In this document: positions 34,095 to 42,759 of the stretch, one piece after another
Layout: the number at the start of each line of letters is the position of its first letter
How positions within the stretch are numbered: position 1 is the stretch's first letter
NCBI GenBank assembly: GCA_017483185.1
Contig: JAFULM010000024.1
Span: forward strand, 1-64,000
Direction of reading: 5' to 3'
Length of the DNA: 64,000 bases
Source of the DNA: Prevotella sp.
GTDB lineage: Bacteria; Bacteroidota; Bacteroidia; Bacteroidales; Bacteroidaceae
Position numbers and translations under genes: made by a program
Notes under the pieces: model-generated
The model's database searches: none
The model's input: the letters and a program-made list of their open reading frames with translations, nothing else
Told to the model about the DNA's origin: nothing

Positions 34095-34934
34095 ATGGCA
34101 ACAACAAAAAAGGCTGCAGCCCCAGCCAAGAAATCAACGGGCACAGTAGGAGTTAAGAACGCAATCTGGATCCTCGCCGTATGCTGCGCTATCGCATACG
34201 CATTCTATTTCTTTGTACTCGGTGATCCCAGCCACTTCGTCGGAGGTGACAACACCGGCCACCCGCTGCCCGGCGACATGATGGGTATCGTGTATAAGGG
34301 AGGTATCGTCGTAGGTCTTATCCTCACACTGTTGCTCTCCGTAATCACACTGACCGTCGAGCGTATCCTCGCTCAGAGAGTATCTTTCGGAACCATGCCC
34401 CTCGGCAAGTTCACAACAGAAATCAAGGCTCTCATCAAGGCCGGCAAGTTCGACGAGGCTTCTGCTCTCTGCGACAAGATGAAGGGTTCTGTAGCCAACG
34501 TGGTTAAGGCTTCCATCAACGCATACAAGGAGGCTGAGAACAACACCACAATGAAGAAGGCCCAGAAGATCGCCAAGATCCAGCAGGCTCACGAGGAAGC
34601 AACTCAGCTGGAGATGCCCACTCTGCAGATGAACCTCCCGATCATCGCAACCATCGTAACTCTGGGTACTCTTACCGCTCTGTTCGGAACTGTGTTGGGT
34701 ATGATCAGCTCGTTCTCCGCTCTGTCTTCAAGTGGTGGTGCTGACTCTGCAGCCCTGTCTGCCGGTATTTCTGAGGCCCTTGTGAACACCGCTTCCGGTA
34801 TTTTGACATCATGGGTAGCCGTTGTTTCTTACAACTTCCTCACAAACCGCATTGATAAACTCACATACGCACTCGACGAGGTTGGTTATACAATAGCAAC
34901 AACTTACGACGTTAACCACACAGAAGAGGCTTAA
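34095..34934 (+). CDS. exbB: MotA/TolQ/ExbB proton channel protein
   Basis: A 279-residue inner-membrane protein with one segment near 22-42, a second near 69-92, and the family's conserved pair near 178-205 and 225-250 (PIIATIVTLGTLTALFGTVL, ALVNTASGILTSWVAVVSYN). ExbB pentamers form the stator that couples proton flow to TonB. The Lys/Ala-rich N-terminus (TKKAAAPAKKS) is typical for Bacteroidales. It starts a six-gene operon. TolQ is the alternative name; TonB in the same operon favours ExbB. Confidence 0.92.
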   Translation: MATTKKAAAPAKKSTGTVGVKNAIWILAVCCAIAYAFYFFVLGDPSHFVGGDNTGHPLPGDMMGIVYKGGIVVGLILTLLLSVITLTVERILAQRVSFGTMPLGKFTTEIKALIKAGKFDEASALCDKMKGSVANVVKASINAYKEAENNTTMKKAQKIAKIQQAHEEATQLEMPTLQMNLPIIATIVTLGTLTALFGTVLGMISSFSALSSSGGADSAALSAGISEALVNTASGILTSWVAVVSYNFLTNRIDKLTYALDEVGYTIATTYDVNHTEEA

Positions 34935-34963
34935 TTGTTTTACCTTTTAATTAGTCTATAATA

Positions 34964-35575
34964 ATGGGTAAAATAAAAATAGAAAAGAAGGACATCTGGA
35001 TAGACATGACCCCTATGTCTGACGTGATGACGCTGCTTCTGTGCTTCTTTATGTTGACATCAACATTCTTGCAGCCAGAACCGGTACAGGTCAACACGCC
35101 AAGCTCGGTGTCAGACAAGAAGGTACCCGAAAAGGATGTGCTCAACATCCTCATCGATCCTTCCGGAAAGATATTCCTTGGTACGGACAACAAGAACGAC
35201 GCAGCGGCCATGTTGCAAACAATGGCGGACAAGTTCGGTATCTCACTGAACAAGTCACAGCTGAAGAAGTTCATGGAAAACAGTGCCATCGGTATGTCAA
35301 TCAACAAATTCCCTGACTATTTGAACCTGGAAGCAGAGCAGATGTCAGAGTTCATCCAGACACAAGGCGTTCCTACCGACAGCATTGACGGAGGAATGAG
35401 TCAGTTCCAAGAGTGGGTTACGGCCGCAAAGGACGCAAACCCTGACATGAAACTCGCAATCAAGTGCGACGCCAAGACACCGTACAAGGTTGTGAAGACC
35501 GTGATGTCAGAATTGCAGGACATGAACGAGAACCGCTACCAGCTTATCACTAACCTTAAAACCGGGGAGGAATAA
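34964..35575 (+). CDS. exbD: ExbD/TolR-family protein, first paralogue
   Basis: A 203-residue ExbD-type protein: a cytoplasmic start (KIKIEKKDIWIDMTPMSDVM), a single membrane segment at about 22-40 (TLLLCFFMLTSTFL) and a periplasmic domain. The aspartate of the DMTPMSDVM segment is the site that carries protons in this family. The periplasmic part is longer than in E. coli ExbD, as usual in Bacteroidetes. It follows exbB by 29 nt and precedes a second exbD-like gene by 3 nt; two different ExbD subunits may build one mixed complex. Confidence 0.9.
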   Translation: MGKIKIEKKDIWIDMTPMSDVMTLLLCFFMLTSTFLQPEPVQVNTPSSVSDKKVPEKDVLNILIDPSGKIFLGTDNKNDAAAMLQTMADKFGISLNKSQLKKFMENSAIGMSINKFPDYLNLEAEQMSEFIQTQGVPTDSIDGGMSQFQEWVTAAKDANPDMKLAIKCDAKTPYKVVKTVMSELQDMNENRYQLITNLKTGEE

Positions 35576-35578
35576 TAC

Positions 35579-36226
35579 ATGGCAAAGAAAAAAGGAAGTA
35601 AGCAGAATAAAAAGCAGACCCGAGTCGACTTTACGCCGATGGTGGACATGATGATGCTTCTTATCACGTTCTTCATGCTCTGTACCACCCTGAGCAAGCC
35701 GAGTGCGATGCAGTTGACCATGCCGAGCAACGACAAGAACCTCGAAAAAGAGGACAAGTCCGTTACGAAAGCATCCCACACGATCACCATCTATCTGGCC
35801 AGCAACGACAAGATTTATTATATCCCGGGACTTCCCGAATATGAAAATCCTGAGTGCATCAAAGAGACAACATGGGGCAAGGACGGAATCCGCAAAGTGC
35901 TTCAGCAGCACACAACGGAAGAAGGCATCGCTCCTGTCGCACGCATCATGGTCGCCAAGCAGAAGTTGGACGAGAAGAAGGGTGCCATCGGCTCCACTAT
36001 GTCAGACGAAGTCTACAACAAGGAACTCGAAGAACTGAAGAAAGGTAATGTCAATGGTGAGAAGATACCGACTCTGACCATCATTATCAAACCTTTGGAT
36101 ACAGCCAACTATAGCAATATGGTTGAAGCTCTGGACGAGATGCAGATTTGCAGTATTGGTAAATATGTCATTGACAAGATTAATCCCGACGACGAGAAAC
36201 TGCTCGGTCTGAAAGGCATAAAGTAA
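35579..36226 (+). CDS. exbD: ExbD/TolR-family protein, second paralogue
   Basis: This 215-residue paralogue has a very basic N-terminus (AKKKGSKQNKKQTRVDFTPM), the VDMMMLLITFFMLCTTL membrane segment with its key aspartate, and a periplasmic domain of about 170 residues with an inset (YYIPGLPEYENPECIKETTW) that the first paralogue lacks. It shares little sequence with that paralogue beyond the transmembrane part, so the two have probably separate roles. It is spaced 3 nt from the previous gene and 32 nt from tonB. Confidence 0.9.
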   Translation: MAKKKGSKQNKKQTRVDFTPMVDMMMLLITFFMLCTTLSKPSAMQLTMPSNDKNLEKEDKSVTKASHTITIYLASNDKIYYIPGLPEYENPECIKETTWGKDGIRKVLQQHTTEEGIAPVARIMVAKQKLDEKKGAIGSTMSDEVYNKELEELKKGNVNGEKIPTLTIIIKPLDTANYSNMVEALDEMQICSIGKYVIDKINPDDEKLLGLKGIK

Positions 36227-36258
36227 TCAATGGCCAATAACATTAAAAAAGAAGAACT

Positions 36259-37089
36259 ATGTCAAAAATAGATCTAATAGACAATAACTGGGTCGAGCTC
36301 GTCTTTGAAGGCAAGAATAAGGAATATGGCGCATACGTACTCCGCAAGGATACCGGCAAGCGCAACTTGCAGGCATTGACAATCGTCATTGCCACCATTG
36401 CCCTCATATTCGTTGTCGTTATCGCAAAGGTAGCCATCCAGAACGCGCTGCCGAAAAAGGTTGCCATCACCACTGACGTCGAGCTCTCGCAGCTCGCGCA
36501 GAAGAAGGAAGCCAAGGTTGAGCGCAAGGAACCCGTGAAAGTTGAAATGGAGCAGAAAGTCGTAGAGAAGGTCAAGAGCTCGGTGAAGTTCACCGCCCCC
36601 GAGATCAAGAAAGACGAAGAAGTAAAGCCCGAGGACGAGTTGAAGTCACAGGACGAACTCGCAAAATCAACAACTGCCATCGGTTCGTTTGACGTGAAAG
36701 GTAACGATGAAGCCGAAGGTGAAGTGCTGAAGGCCAAGGAAGTCATTGCTGACGAAAAACCGAAAGAGGAAGAAAAGCCGTTCGACTTCGTCGAGCAGAT
36801 GCCTACATTCCCCGGAGGTGACGCCAAGTTGATGGAATGGCTGAGCAGTCACATCAAGTATCCGGCCATTGCAGAGGAGAACGGTGTTCAGGGACGCGTC
36901 ATCGTACGTTTCGTCGTCGGCAAGGACGGCTCTATCAGCAACGCATCGGTTGTTCGTTCGGTTGACCCGTCACTCGACAAGGAAGCCTTGCGCGTGGTTA
37001 AGGCCATGCCGCGATGGATTCCCGGTAAGCAGAACGGTTCGGCTGTGCCTGTATGGTTTACGCTCCCTGTGACATTCCAGTTGCAGTAA
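36259..37089 (+). CDS. tonB: TonB-family energy transducer
   Basis: A 276-residue TonB protein. The start SKIDLIDNNWVELVFEGKNK and EYGAYVLRKD is the usual Bacteroidetes N-terminus, followed by a membrane segment (about 39-60). A charged Glu/Lys-rich spacer (about 75-180) replaces the Pro-rich one of enteric bacteria. The C-terminal TonB domain (about 190-276) includes EWLSSHIKYPAIAEENGVQG and RVIVRFVVGKDG. It transmits proton-motive force to transporters such as the SusC protein at 20399-23719. Confidence 0.93.
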   Translation: MSKIDLIDNNWVELVFEGKNKEYGAYVLRKDTGKRNLQALTIVIATIALIFVVVIAKVAIQNALPKKVAITTDVELSQLAQKKEAKVERKEPVKVEMEQKVVEKVKSSVKFTAPEIKKDEEVKPEDELKSQDELAKSTTAIGSFDVKGNDEAEGEVLKAKEVIADEKPKEEEKPFDFVEQMPTFPGGDAKLMEWLSSHIKYPAIAEENGVQGRVIVRFVVGKDGSISNASVVRSVDPSLDKEALRVVKAMPRWIPGKQNGSAVPVWFTLPVTFQLQ

Positions 37090-37157
37090 GCATATTCCGC
37101 AGTCACTACAACCATGTAGCTCTGACATCAGAGCTGTAACACGATTATTACAGCAAA

Positions 37158-38120
37158 ATGAATAAAAACCTATTCAACACAATAGTTGGATTGACTCTCG
37201 TTCTTTGCCTTACGGCCTCTTGTAACCGCAAGCCGAAGAACGGCAGAACTGACACTTACTCATCAGGGACGATTAAGTTCGTCTCTGATGAGAGTTTCAG
37301 TCCTATAATCGAGGAAGAAATTGAGGTCTTCCAACACATTTATCCCAACGCGAAGTTGATTCCTCAATACACCAACGAACTGGATGCCGTCAACATGCTC
37401 ATGAAGGAGCAGACACATCTGGCCATCACCACACGCAGACTTACAGACCGGGAAGACCAAAATCTGAAAGATCGCCGATTCCTGCCCGCATCCGTGCCAT
37501 TGGCATACGACGGTCTGGCACTGATTGTAAACAAGGACAACCCCGACTCCATCATTTCCGTGCAGGACATCAAGCTCATTCTGTCCGGCAAGGTATCAAA
37601 ATGGGACAAGCTGTATCCCGACTCAAAATTAGGCGACATCGAGGTCGCATTCGACAACAAGCAGTCAAGTACAGTCCACTTCTGCGTGGACTCGCTCCTC
37701 GACGGCAAGCCCATAAACAGCCCCAACATCTACGCCGTGAAGAAATCGGCAGAAGTCATTGACTTCGTTGAGAAGCATCCGAACTCCATCGGAATAATCG
37801 GTTCCAACTGGCTCAACGACAAGCGCGACACGACAAATGTCACATTCAAGAAGAATATCAAAGTAATGGCGGTAAGCAAAATCCACCCGGCCACAGCAGC
37901 CAGCAGTTGGAAACCGTACCAATTCTATATATATAATGGCAACTACCCCCTCGTGCGCACCATCTACGCACTGCTCAACGACCCCATCCACGGGCTGCCG
38001 TGGGGATTTGTCAACTTCATTGCTGCCGACTTCCGCGGCCAGCTCGTCATCCACAAAGCCGGCCTCCTGCCATACAGAGGCAATATGACCGTCCGCCAAG
38101 TAGACATCAGCACGGAATAG
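37158..38120 (+). CDS. PstS-like substrate-binding lipoprotein
   Basis: A 320-residue lipoprotein (lipobox TASC, Cys22) with the fold of phosphate-binding PstS proteins: GTIKFVSDESFSPIIEEEIE, LAITTRRLTD, LIVNKDNPDSIISVQDIKLI and a C-terminal YALLNDPIHGLPWGFVNFI. No pst permease genes are nearby. Its fixed place behind ExbB-ExbD-TonB in Bacteroidetes suggests an accessory role in that energising complex rather than ordinary phosphate uptake; this is inference from context. Confidence 0.82.
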   Translation: MNKNLFNTIVGLTLVLCLTASCNRKPKNGRTDTYSSGTIKFVSDESFSPIIEEEIEVFQHIYPNAKLIPQYTNELDAVNMLMKEQTHLAITTRRLTDREDQNLKDRRFLPASVPLAYDGLALIVNKDNPDSIISVQDIKLILSGKVSKWDKLYPDSKLGDIEVAFDNKQSSTVHFCVDSLLDGKPINSPNIYAVKKSAEVIDFVEKHPNSIGIIGSNWLNDKRDTTNVTFKKNIKVMAVSKIHPATAASSWKPYQFYIYNGNYPLVRTIYALLNDPIHGLPWGFVNFIAADFRGQLVIHKAGLLPYRGNMTVRQVDISTE

Positions 38121-38224
38121 CGAAATCACGGCAACGCAAGAAAGACCGTCCAAAGAGGACAAAGAATAATGCGACAGAAACAGTCATAATAATACAATAA
38201 ATTAAAATAATAAGAGGTACAACG

Positions 38225-39646
38225 ATGAAGAAAACAAAGTATTTACTTATAGGAGCAATGCTAATGAGCCTCAGCATGCCCGCAACTGCTCAAGACAACA
38301 AGGCACAAATCGACGAAATTGCCAACATCATCAAAAGCAATCCCGCTGATTTAGCCAAACAAATGAAGGATATATACAAGAAGAACAAAAAGAACTCAGA
38401 AGTCCTCTGTGGCATCGGCCGCACCTACTACGACCTCAAGGACACACTGAACGCCAAAGTATATGCCGAGTACGCCCTCAAGGCAAAGGAATACAGCCCC
38501 GCATACATCCTGCTGGGAGACTTGGCCGCACGCGCCAATGACGGCGGCGAAGCTGCAAAATACTACGAGATGGCTATCTACACCGACCCGAAGAATCCAG
38601 AGGCCTACTACAAATACGCCAACGTCTACCGCAAGGTAAGCCCCCAGGGAGCCGTCGACAAACTGGAAGAGCTGCGTGCCCAGCGCCCCGACATCGCCGT
38701 TGACGCCATGATAGGCCGCATCTACTACTCATCAAACGAGTTTGACAAAGCCATCGAAAGCTTCCGCAAGGCCGACATCAACGCTATGGAAGAAGCCGAC
38801 CTGACAAGTTTCGCCATGTCATTGTGGTTCTCACAGAAATATGACGAGAGTCTCAAAATCGCGCAGACCGGACTCAAGAAGAATCCACGCGATGCCGCGT
38901 TCAACCGTCTCGCCATGTTCAGCTGCACCGACCTGAAGGACTATGACAACGCGCTCATCTATGCCGACGCACTCTTCAACAAGTCAGACAGCGCCAAGTT
39001 CTCCTATTTCGACTACACATACTACGGCAACGCACTCAGCGGAGCCAAGAAGCACACTGAAGCCATCGACATGTACAAGAAAGCCCTTGAGCAGAACTTT
39101 GAGGACAAGACAAAGCGCGCCGGCGTCATCAAGCAGCTCGCCGAAGGCTACAAGCAGAACGACGACTACGAGAATGCCATCAAGACATATCAGGAATTCT
39201 TGGCATCAGTAGAAAAGCCGCAGGCCAATGACATCGTAGGACTCGCACAGCTCTACACCCAGTACGCCAACACAATGGAAGGAGACGCCCGCAAGGACAT
39301 GTTCAAGAAGGCAGAGAGCACATACGCCGGTCTGAAGGAGAAGTTCCCCGATGCCGAGGAATACTCCATCTTCTGGGTTGCCCGCATCAATTCCTACATG
39401 GACCCGGAGACAACCGAAGGTCTCGCCAAGCCCCACTACGAGCAGTTGGCCGCCATCATCGAGCCACGCGCCGAGAAGAGTGCCAGCGACAAGGCCCGCC
39501 TCATCGAGTGCTACAGATACCTCGGCTACTTCAACCTCGTGAAGGACGACCGCGATGCCGCCGATGTCTACTGGAACAAGATTCTCGAGCTTGACCCCGA
39601 GAACGAGATTGCCAAGCAGGCACTCACCATCTCCAACAAGAAGTAA
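38225..39646 (+). CDS. Periplasmic tetratricopeptide-repeat protein
   Basis: A 473-residue protein with signal peptide (MKKTKYLLIGAMLMSLSMPA, cleavage near ATAQ). TPR helices run over most of its length: CGIGRTYYDLKDTLNAKVYA, ILLGDLAARANDGGEAAKYY, YYKYANVYRK, AIDMYKKALEQNFEDK and others up to residue 470. It is the last gene of the operon, followed by a strong terminator. TPR proteins act as scaffolds, so it may tether TonB-dependent partners. It has been linked to this operon type in other Bacteroidetes, but its function is not settled. Confidence 0.85.
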   Translation: MKKTKYLLIGAMLMSLSMPATAQDNKAQIDEIANIIKSNPADLAKQMKDIYKKNKKNSEVLCGIGRTYYDLKDTLNAKVYAEYALKAKEYSPAYILLGDLAARANDGGEAAKYYEMAIYTDPKNPEAYYKYANVYRKVSPQGAVDKLEELRAQRPDIAVDAMIGRIYYSSNEFDKAIESFRKADINAMEEADLTSFAMSLWFSQKYDESLKIAQTGLKKNPRDAAFNRLAMFSCTDLKDYDNALIYADALFNKSDSAKFSYFDYTYYGNALSGAKKHTEAIDMYKKALEQNFEDKTKRAGVIKQLAEGYKQNDDYENAIKTYQEFLASVEKPQANDIVGLAQLYTQYANTMEGDARKDMFKKAESTYAGLKEKFPDAEEYSIFWVARINSYMDPETTEGLAKPHYEQLAAIIEPRAEKSASDKARLIECYRYLGYFNLVKDDRDAADVYWNKILELDPENEIAKQALTISNKK

Positions 39647-39687
39647 CACACCATCCACGGTCGTGCGTACCGTGACACTATCCCATA

Positions 39688-39730
39688 AAAAGGGTGCATC
39701 AAAAGCCGCTTGCTTTTGATGCACCCTTTT
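39688..39730 (+). terminator. Terminator of the ExbB-TonB operon
   Basis: An 18-bp perfect stem (AAAAGGGTGCATCAAAAG and its complement) with a 7-nt loop, ending in TTTT, 41 nt past the last stop codon. Confidence 0.82.
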
Positions 39731-39937
39731 ATATGAAAAGCCCCGCCCTGTAATCCTCCCCAAAGGAAGAGAGCCGAATATGTATAAGTGGGTGTATCAA
39801 AATGGACACATGATACTTGGTAGGGACAAAAGTTTAATCCTCCGGCCGGTCAGTCTTTCCTCATACAACAAAGGTAAGAAACTGACCGCATATTCAAAAG
39901 ATTTATATTACTTCTTTTTACCGACGCAAAGTTAATG

Positions 39938-40022
39938 TAGGGACATATTCTTGTATTTGTCCGCTCGTAACGTAGTGATATTCAGAGCATGTTTCGCGGA
40001 CAAATACAAGAATATGTCCCTA
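39938..40022. repeat. Hairpin element TAGGGACATATTC..., copy 1
   Basis: The 27-bp arms 39938-39964 and 39996-40022 are perfect reverse complements around 31 nt. The same arms, extended to 48 bp, occur at 50107-50229 with a different centre. Confidence 0.8.
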
Positions 40023-40299
40023 CCAAGTTGCTTCCGTTGCATTTTAATACACTCCCCTTTGCGTACTTCCGTATGCGCGGCGGCGCCATCTTTGCGTCTT
40101 TGCGTTGAAAAATAAAAAACAACTCCCTTCACCCACTCAGTTCCTCCCCCATTCGGGGAGGTCACAGGAGGGACTTTCCACAACGAGGCAAGGAGGCGGT
40201 AGCGACGGGACCCTACTTGGAAATATAGAAAAGCTCCACCCTACCCACAATCCACCCAACATTTCCAAAGGATATCAGGCGGTCGCCGGTGGTTTTATG

Positions 40300-40825
40300 T
40301 ATAATAAATGTTTACAAAATCATATTCGAGAAAATGCGCAAAGATTTGCATTTTCATGAACAATAAGGGCCTCAAAGGATCTGACAGCCCCTTTCAAAGC
40401 CTCCTCTGACTCCCCCTAAGAAGGCGCTCGTGATGCCGTAAGGGCCTTACGGCTCCTCTTTTTTGCAAAAGTTCGCGAGTTTTTGATTGCCGGAAAAGGG
40501 CAAAAAAGTGGTGGTCGTCGAGCAACGGGGCCCCCGCGGGGTTGCAACGAGCACGCCGTCATGTTGCAACGGCGGCCCCGTTGCAAAGCAATAGCAGCCC
40601 CGTTGCAACCCCGCGGGGCCCTTACGGGAAGCCCAAGCTCCCCCTTTGGGGGAGTCAGAGGGGGATGTCTGTTTATAAGTGGCTGTATGACAGCGGTTTG
40701 CAAAAATCGCGATTCCGACGCCGAAAAATATCGGCAAAAATGTTCTTCGTGAGATTTGAATATTTGAGAGCACGGCGGAAAAATTTTGGAAAGTGGGTCC
40801 GGATTTTGGCTTTAAATTCAGAAAA
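40300..40825 (+). repeat. 525-bp dispersed element, copy C
   Basis: Same block order and length as copy B. The octamers start at 40541, 40563, 40580 and 40602. Here the first octamer sits in CCGCGGGGTTGCAAC and can pair with the last, GTTGCAACCCCGCGG. The variable insets differ from the other copies. Confidence 0.82.
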
Positions 40826-40863
40826 AACATTACGAATATCGAGAAAAGGAAGGCGGCCTACGG

Positions 40864-40963
40864 CCGACAAACAGCCGGGCTGCACTCAACATTCGACCAT
40901 CACGATTTTGACGCAAAGGGAAATATAAGCCGACAAACAGCCGGGCAGCACTCAACATTCGAC
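40864..40963. repeat. 34-bp direct repeat upstream of purH
   Basis: CCGACAAACAGCCGGGC...ATTCGAC occurs at 40864-40897 and 40930-40963 with one mismatch and a 66-bp period, ending 29 nt before the -7 box of purH. It could bind a regulator. Confidence 0.65.
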
Positions 40964-40992
40964 ATTCATTTGCGTATATCGCGGGAAATCAT

Positions 40993-41000
40993 TAACTTTG
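40993..41000 (+). promoter_or_regulatory. Promoter of purH
   Basis: TTTG (40969-40972), 20 nt, TAACTTTG: a near-consensus Bacteroidetes promoter 40 nt upstream of the ATG at 41041. Confidence 0.72.
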
Positions 41001-41040
41001 CAGCAGATAATCAATAGGTTTCCCACAGTAAGACAGACTT

Positions 41041-42222
41041 ATGAAAGAATTAACACTGAAGTACGGATGCAATCCTAACCAGAAGCCCTCACGCATATTC
41101 ATGACCGAGGGCGAGCTACCCATCGAAGTCATCAACGGCCGTCCGGGCTACATCAACCTGCTGGACGCGCTCAACAGCTGGCAGCTCGTGCGCGAGCTCA
41201 AGGCCGCCACGGGTCTGGCCGCCGCAGCGTCGTTCAAGCACGTGTCTCCCGCCGGAGCCGCTGTCGGACTGCCACTGAGCGACACGCTCAAGAAGATATA
41301 CTTCGTGGATGACATCAAGATGGAGCTTTCGCCGATAGCATGTGCGTACGCCCGTGCCCGCGGTGCCGACCGCATGAGCTCCTACGGCGATTTTGTCGCT
41401 CTGAGCGACACGTGCGACGCCGCCACGGCAACGCTCATCAAGCGTGAGGTCAGCGACGGCGTGATTGCCCCCGACTATACTCCCGAGGCGATCGAAATCC
41501 TGAAGGACAAGCGCAAGGGGACATACAATGTCATCAAGATCGATCCCGACTACGTTCCGGAGCCGGTCGAGCGCAAACAGGTGTTCGGCGTCACCTTCGA
41601 ACAGGGGCGCAACGAAATCGACCTGAGCGACCCGGCCCTGTTTGAGAACATTCCCACTCAGGCCAAGGACTTCACACCCGAGGCGCGCCGCGACCTGCTC
41701 ATCGCCCTCATCACGCTCAAATATACCCAGAGCAACTCCGTCTGCTACGCCAAAGACGGTCAGGCCATCGGCATCGGCGCCGGCCAGCAGAGCCGCATCC
41801 ACTGCACCCGTCTGGCCGGTTCGAAGGCTGACATCTGGTGGTTGCGCCAGCACCCGAAGGTGATGGGTCTGCCCTTCGTCGACGGTATCCGCCGCGCCGA
41901 CCGTGACAACACGATTGACGTATATATCAGCGAGGAGCACGATGACGTCCTGCGCGACGGCACATGGCAGCGCCTCTTCAAGGAGCGCCCCGAGGTGCTG
42001 ACGATGGAAGAGAAGCAGGAGTGGATCGCCAAGAATACGGATGTGGCCCTCGGCAGCGACGCCTTCTTCCCCTTCGGCGACAACATCGAGCGCGCCCACA
42101 AGAGCGGTGTGCGCTACATAGCACAGGCCGGCGGTTCGGTGCGTGACGACAACGTCATCGAGACGTGCGACAAATACGGCATAGCAATGGCCTTCACCGG
42201 CGTCCGCCTGTTCCACCACTGA
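41041..42222 (+). CDS. purH: AICAR formyltransferase (PurH without cyclohydrolase domain)
   Basis: This 393-residue protein transfers a formyl group from 10-formyl-THF to AICAR in purine synthesis. It has the transformylase landmarks SFKHVSPAGAAVGLPLSDTL with the catalytic Lys-His, ARARGADRMSSYGDFVALSD, LKYTQSNSVCYAKDGQAIGI and FPFGDNIERAHKSGVRYIAQ. The N-terminal IMP cyclohydrolase half of ordinary PurH (about 200 residues) is absent, as is usual for the short Bacteroidetes form; cyclisation to IMP needs another gene outside this window. Confidence 0.93.
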   Translation: MKELTLKYGCNPNQKPSRIFMTEGELPIEVINGRPGYINLLDALNSWQLVRELKAATGLAAAASFKHVSPAGAAVGLPLSDTLKKIYFVDDIKMELSPIACAYARARGADRMSSYGDFVALSDTCDAATATLIKREVSDGVIAPDYTPEAIEILKDKRKGTYNVIKIDPDYVPEPVERKQVFGVTFEQGRNEIDLSDPALFENIPTQAKDFTPEARRDLLIALITLKYTQSNSVCYAKDGQAIGIGAGQQSRIHCTRLAGSKADIWWLRQHPKVMGLPFVDGIRRADRDNTIDVYISEEHDDVLRDGTWQRLFKERPEVLTMEEKQEWIAKNTDVALGSDAFFPFGDNIERAHKSGVRYIAQAGGSVRDDNVIETCDKYGIAMAFTGVRLFHH

Positions 42223-42354
42223 TCTGGCGCCGGACTCCAGCCCGGCCGACAGACAAAACCACTATAAGATTAAGGAACGCGAAGAGGGGAGCGGGGAGCG
42301 ACACTTTCCCTCCCCTCTCCCATCCACTCACCATTCACCACTCACCATTCCGAC

Positions 42355-42543
42355 ATGGACATCGACGACATCATCGCAGGCGGCGGCATCGTCTTTCGCC
42401 CCGCACGCAAGGAGAACGCTGACAACAACGGCAAGGTAAAGACCAAGGCAAAGAAGAAAAAGTATATCACCGGCGCTCACGGCAGCGGCTCGGCCAAACA
42501 GAAAGCAAAATATCGCGAGCAGCGGGCCAACAGACACAAGTAG
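42355..42543 (+). CDS. Small basic hypothetical protein
   Basis: A 62-residue frame beginning MDIDDIIAGGGIVFRPARKE and continuing with a Lys-rich stretch (KVKTKAKKKKYITGAHGSGS). It resembles short nucleic-acid-binding tails, but I recognise no family. It starts just after a CACTCACCATTC word repeat (about 42325-42350), from which its start region may derive. The codon use is not obviously foreign. No promoter or partner gene is evident. Confidence 0.4.
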   Translation: MDIDDIIAGGGIVFRPARKENADNNGKVKTKAKKKKYITGAHGSGSAKQKAKYREQRANRHK

Positions 42544-42731
42544 ACCGCACCCCGCACGTGGCATCTGTGGCGATGGCACGGCCGCCATTGCGTCATACAA
42601 CCACTGCACGGGTCCGACAATACCAGTCGTGGACATTGTCTGAAGTTTATGCCGGGATGTTGGAAGAAAAAAATATCATGACTCGCCGGCTTTTTCTCCA
42701 CCAAAAGCCGTTTCTTATAGAGTATTTTATA

Positions 42732-42739
42732 TACCTTTG
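42732..42739 (+). promoter_or_regulatory. Promoter of the TPR histidine kinase gene
   Basis: TACCTTTG, 20 nt upstream of the ATG at 42760. Confidence 0.6.
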
Positions 42740-42759
42740 CAAAACATAGCAATCTAATA

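Larger units (their letters stand above)
39647..41040. other. 1.4-kb gene-free stretch between the TonB operon and purH
   Basis: It holds the operon terminator, a short CCTCCCCAAAGG word, a TTGGTAGGGACA scrap (39812-39824), the 85-bp hairpin element (39938-40022), CGCAAAGAC words near 40090, the 525-bp dispersed element copy C (40300-40825), a 34-bp direct repeat (40864-40963) and the purH promoter. No gene is supported. Confidence 0.75.

Noticed and set aside
37158..38120. Phosphate ABC importer locus
   Set aside because: Only a PstS-like protein is present; no pstC, pstA, pstB or phoU lies nearby.
40490..40640. Integron attC-like sites suggested by CAAC...GTTG pairs in the core array
   Set aside because: No integron integrase or cassette genes, and the octamers are full palindromes at fixed spacing, unlike attC sites.
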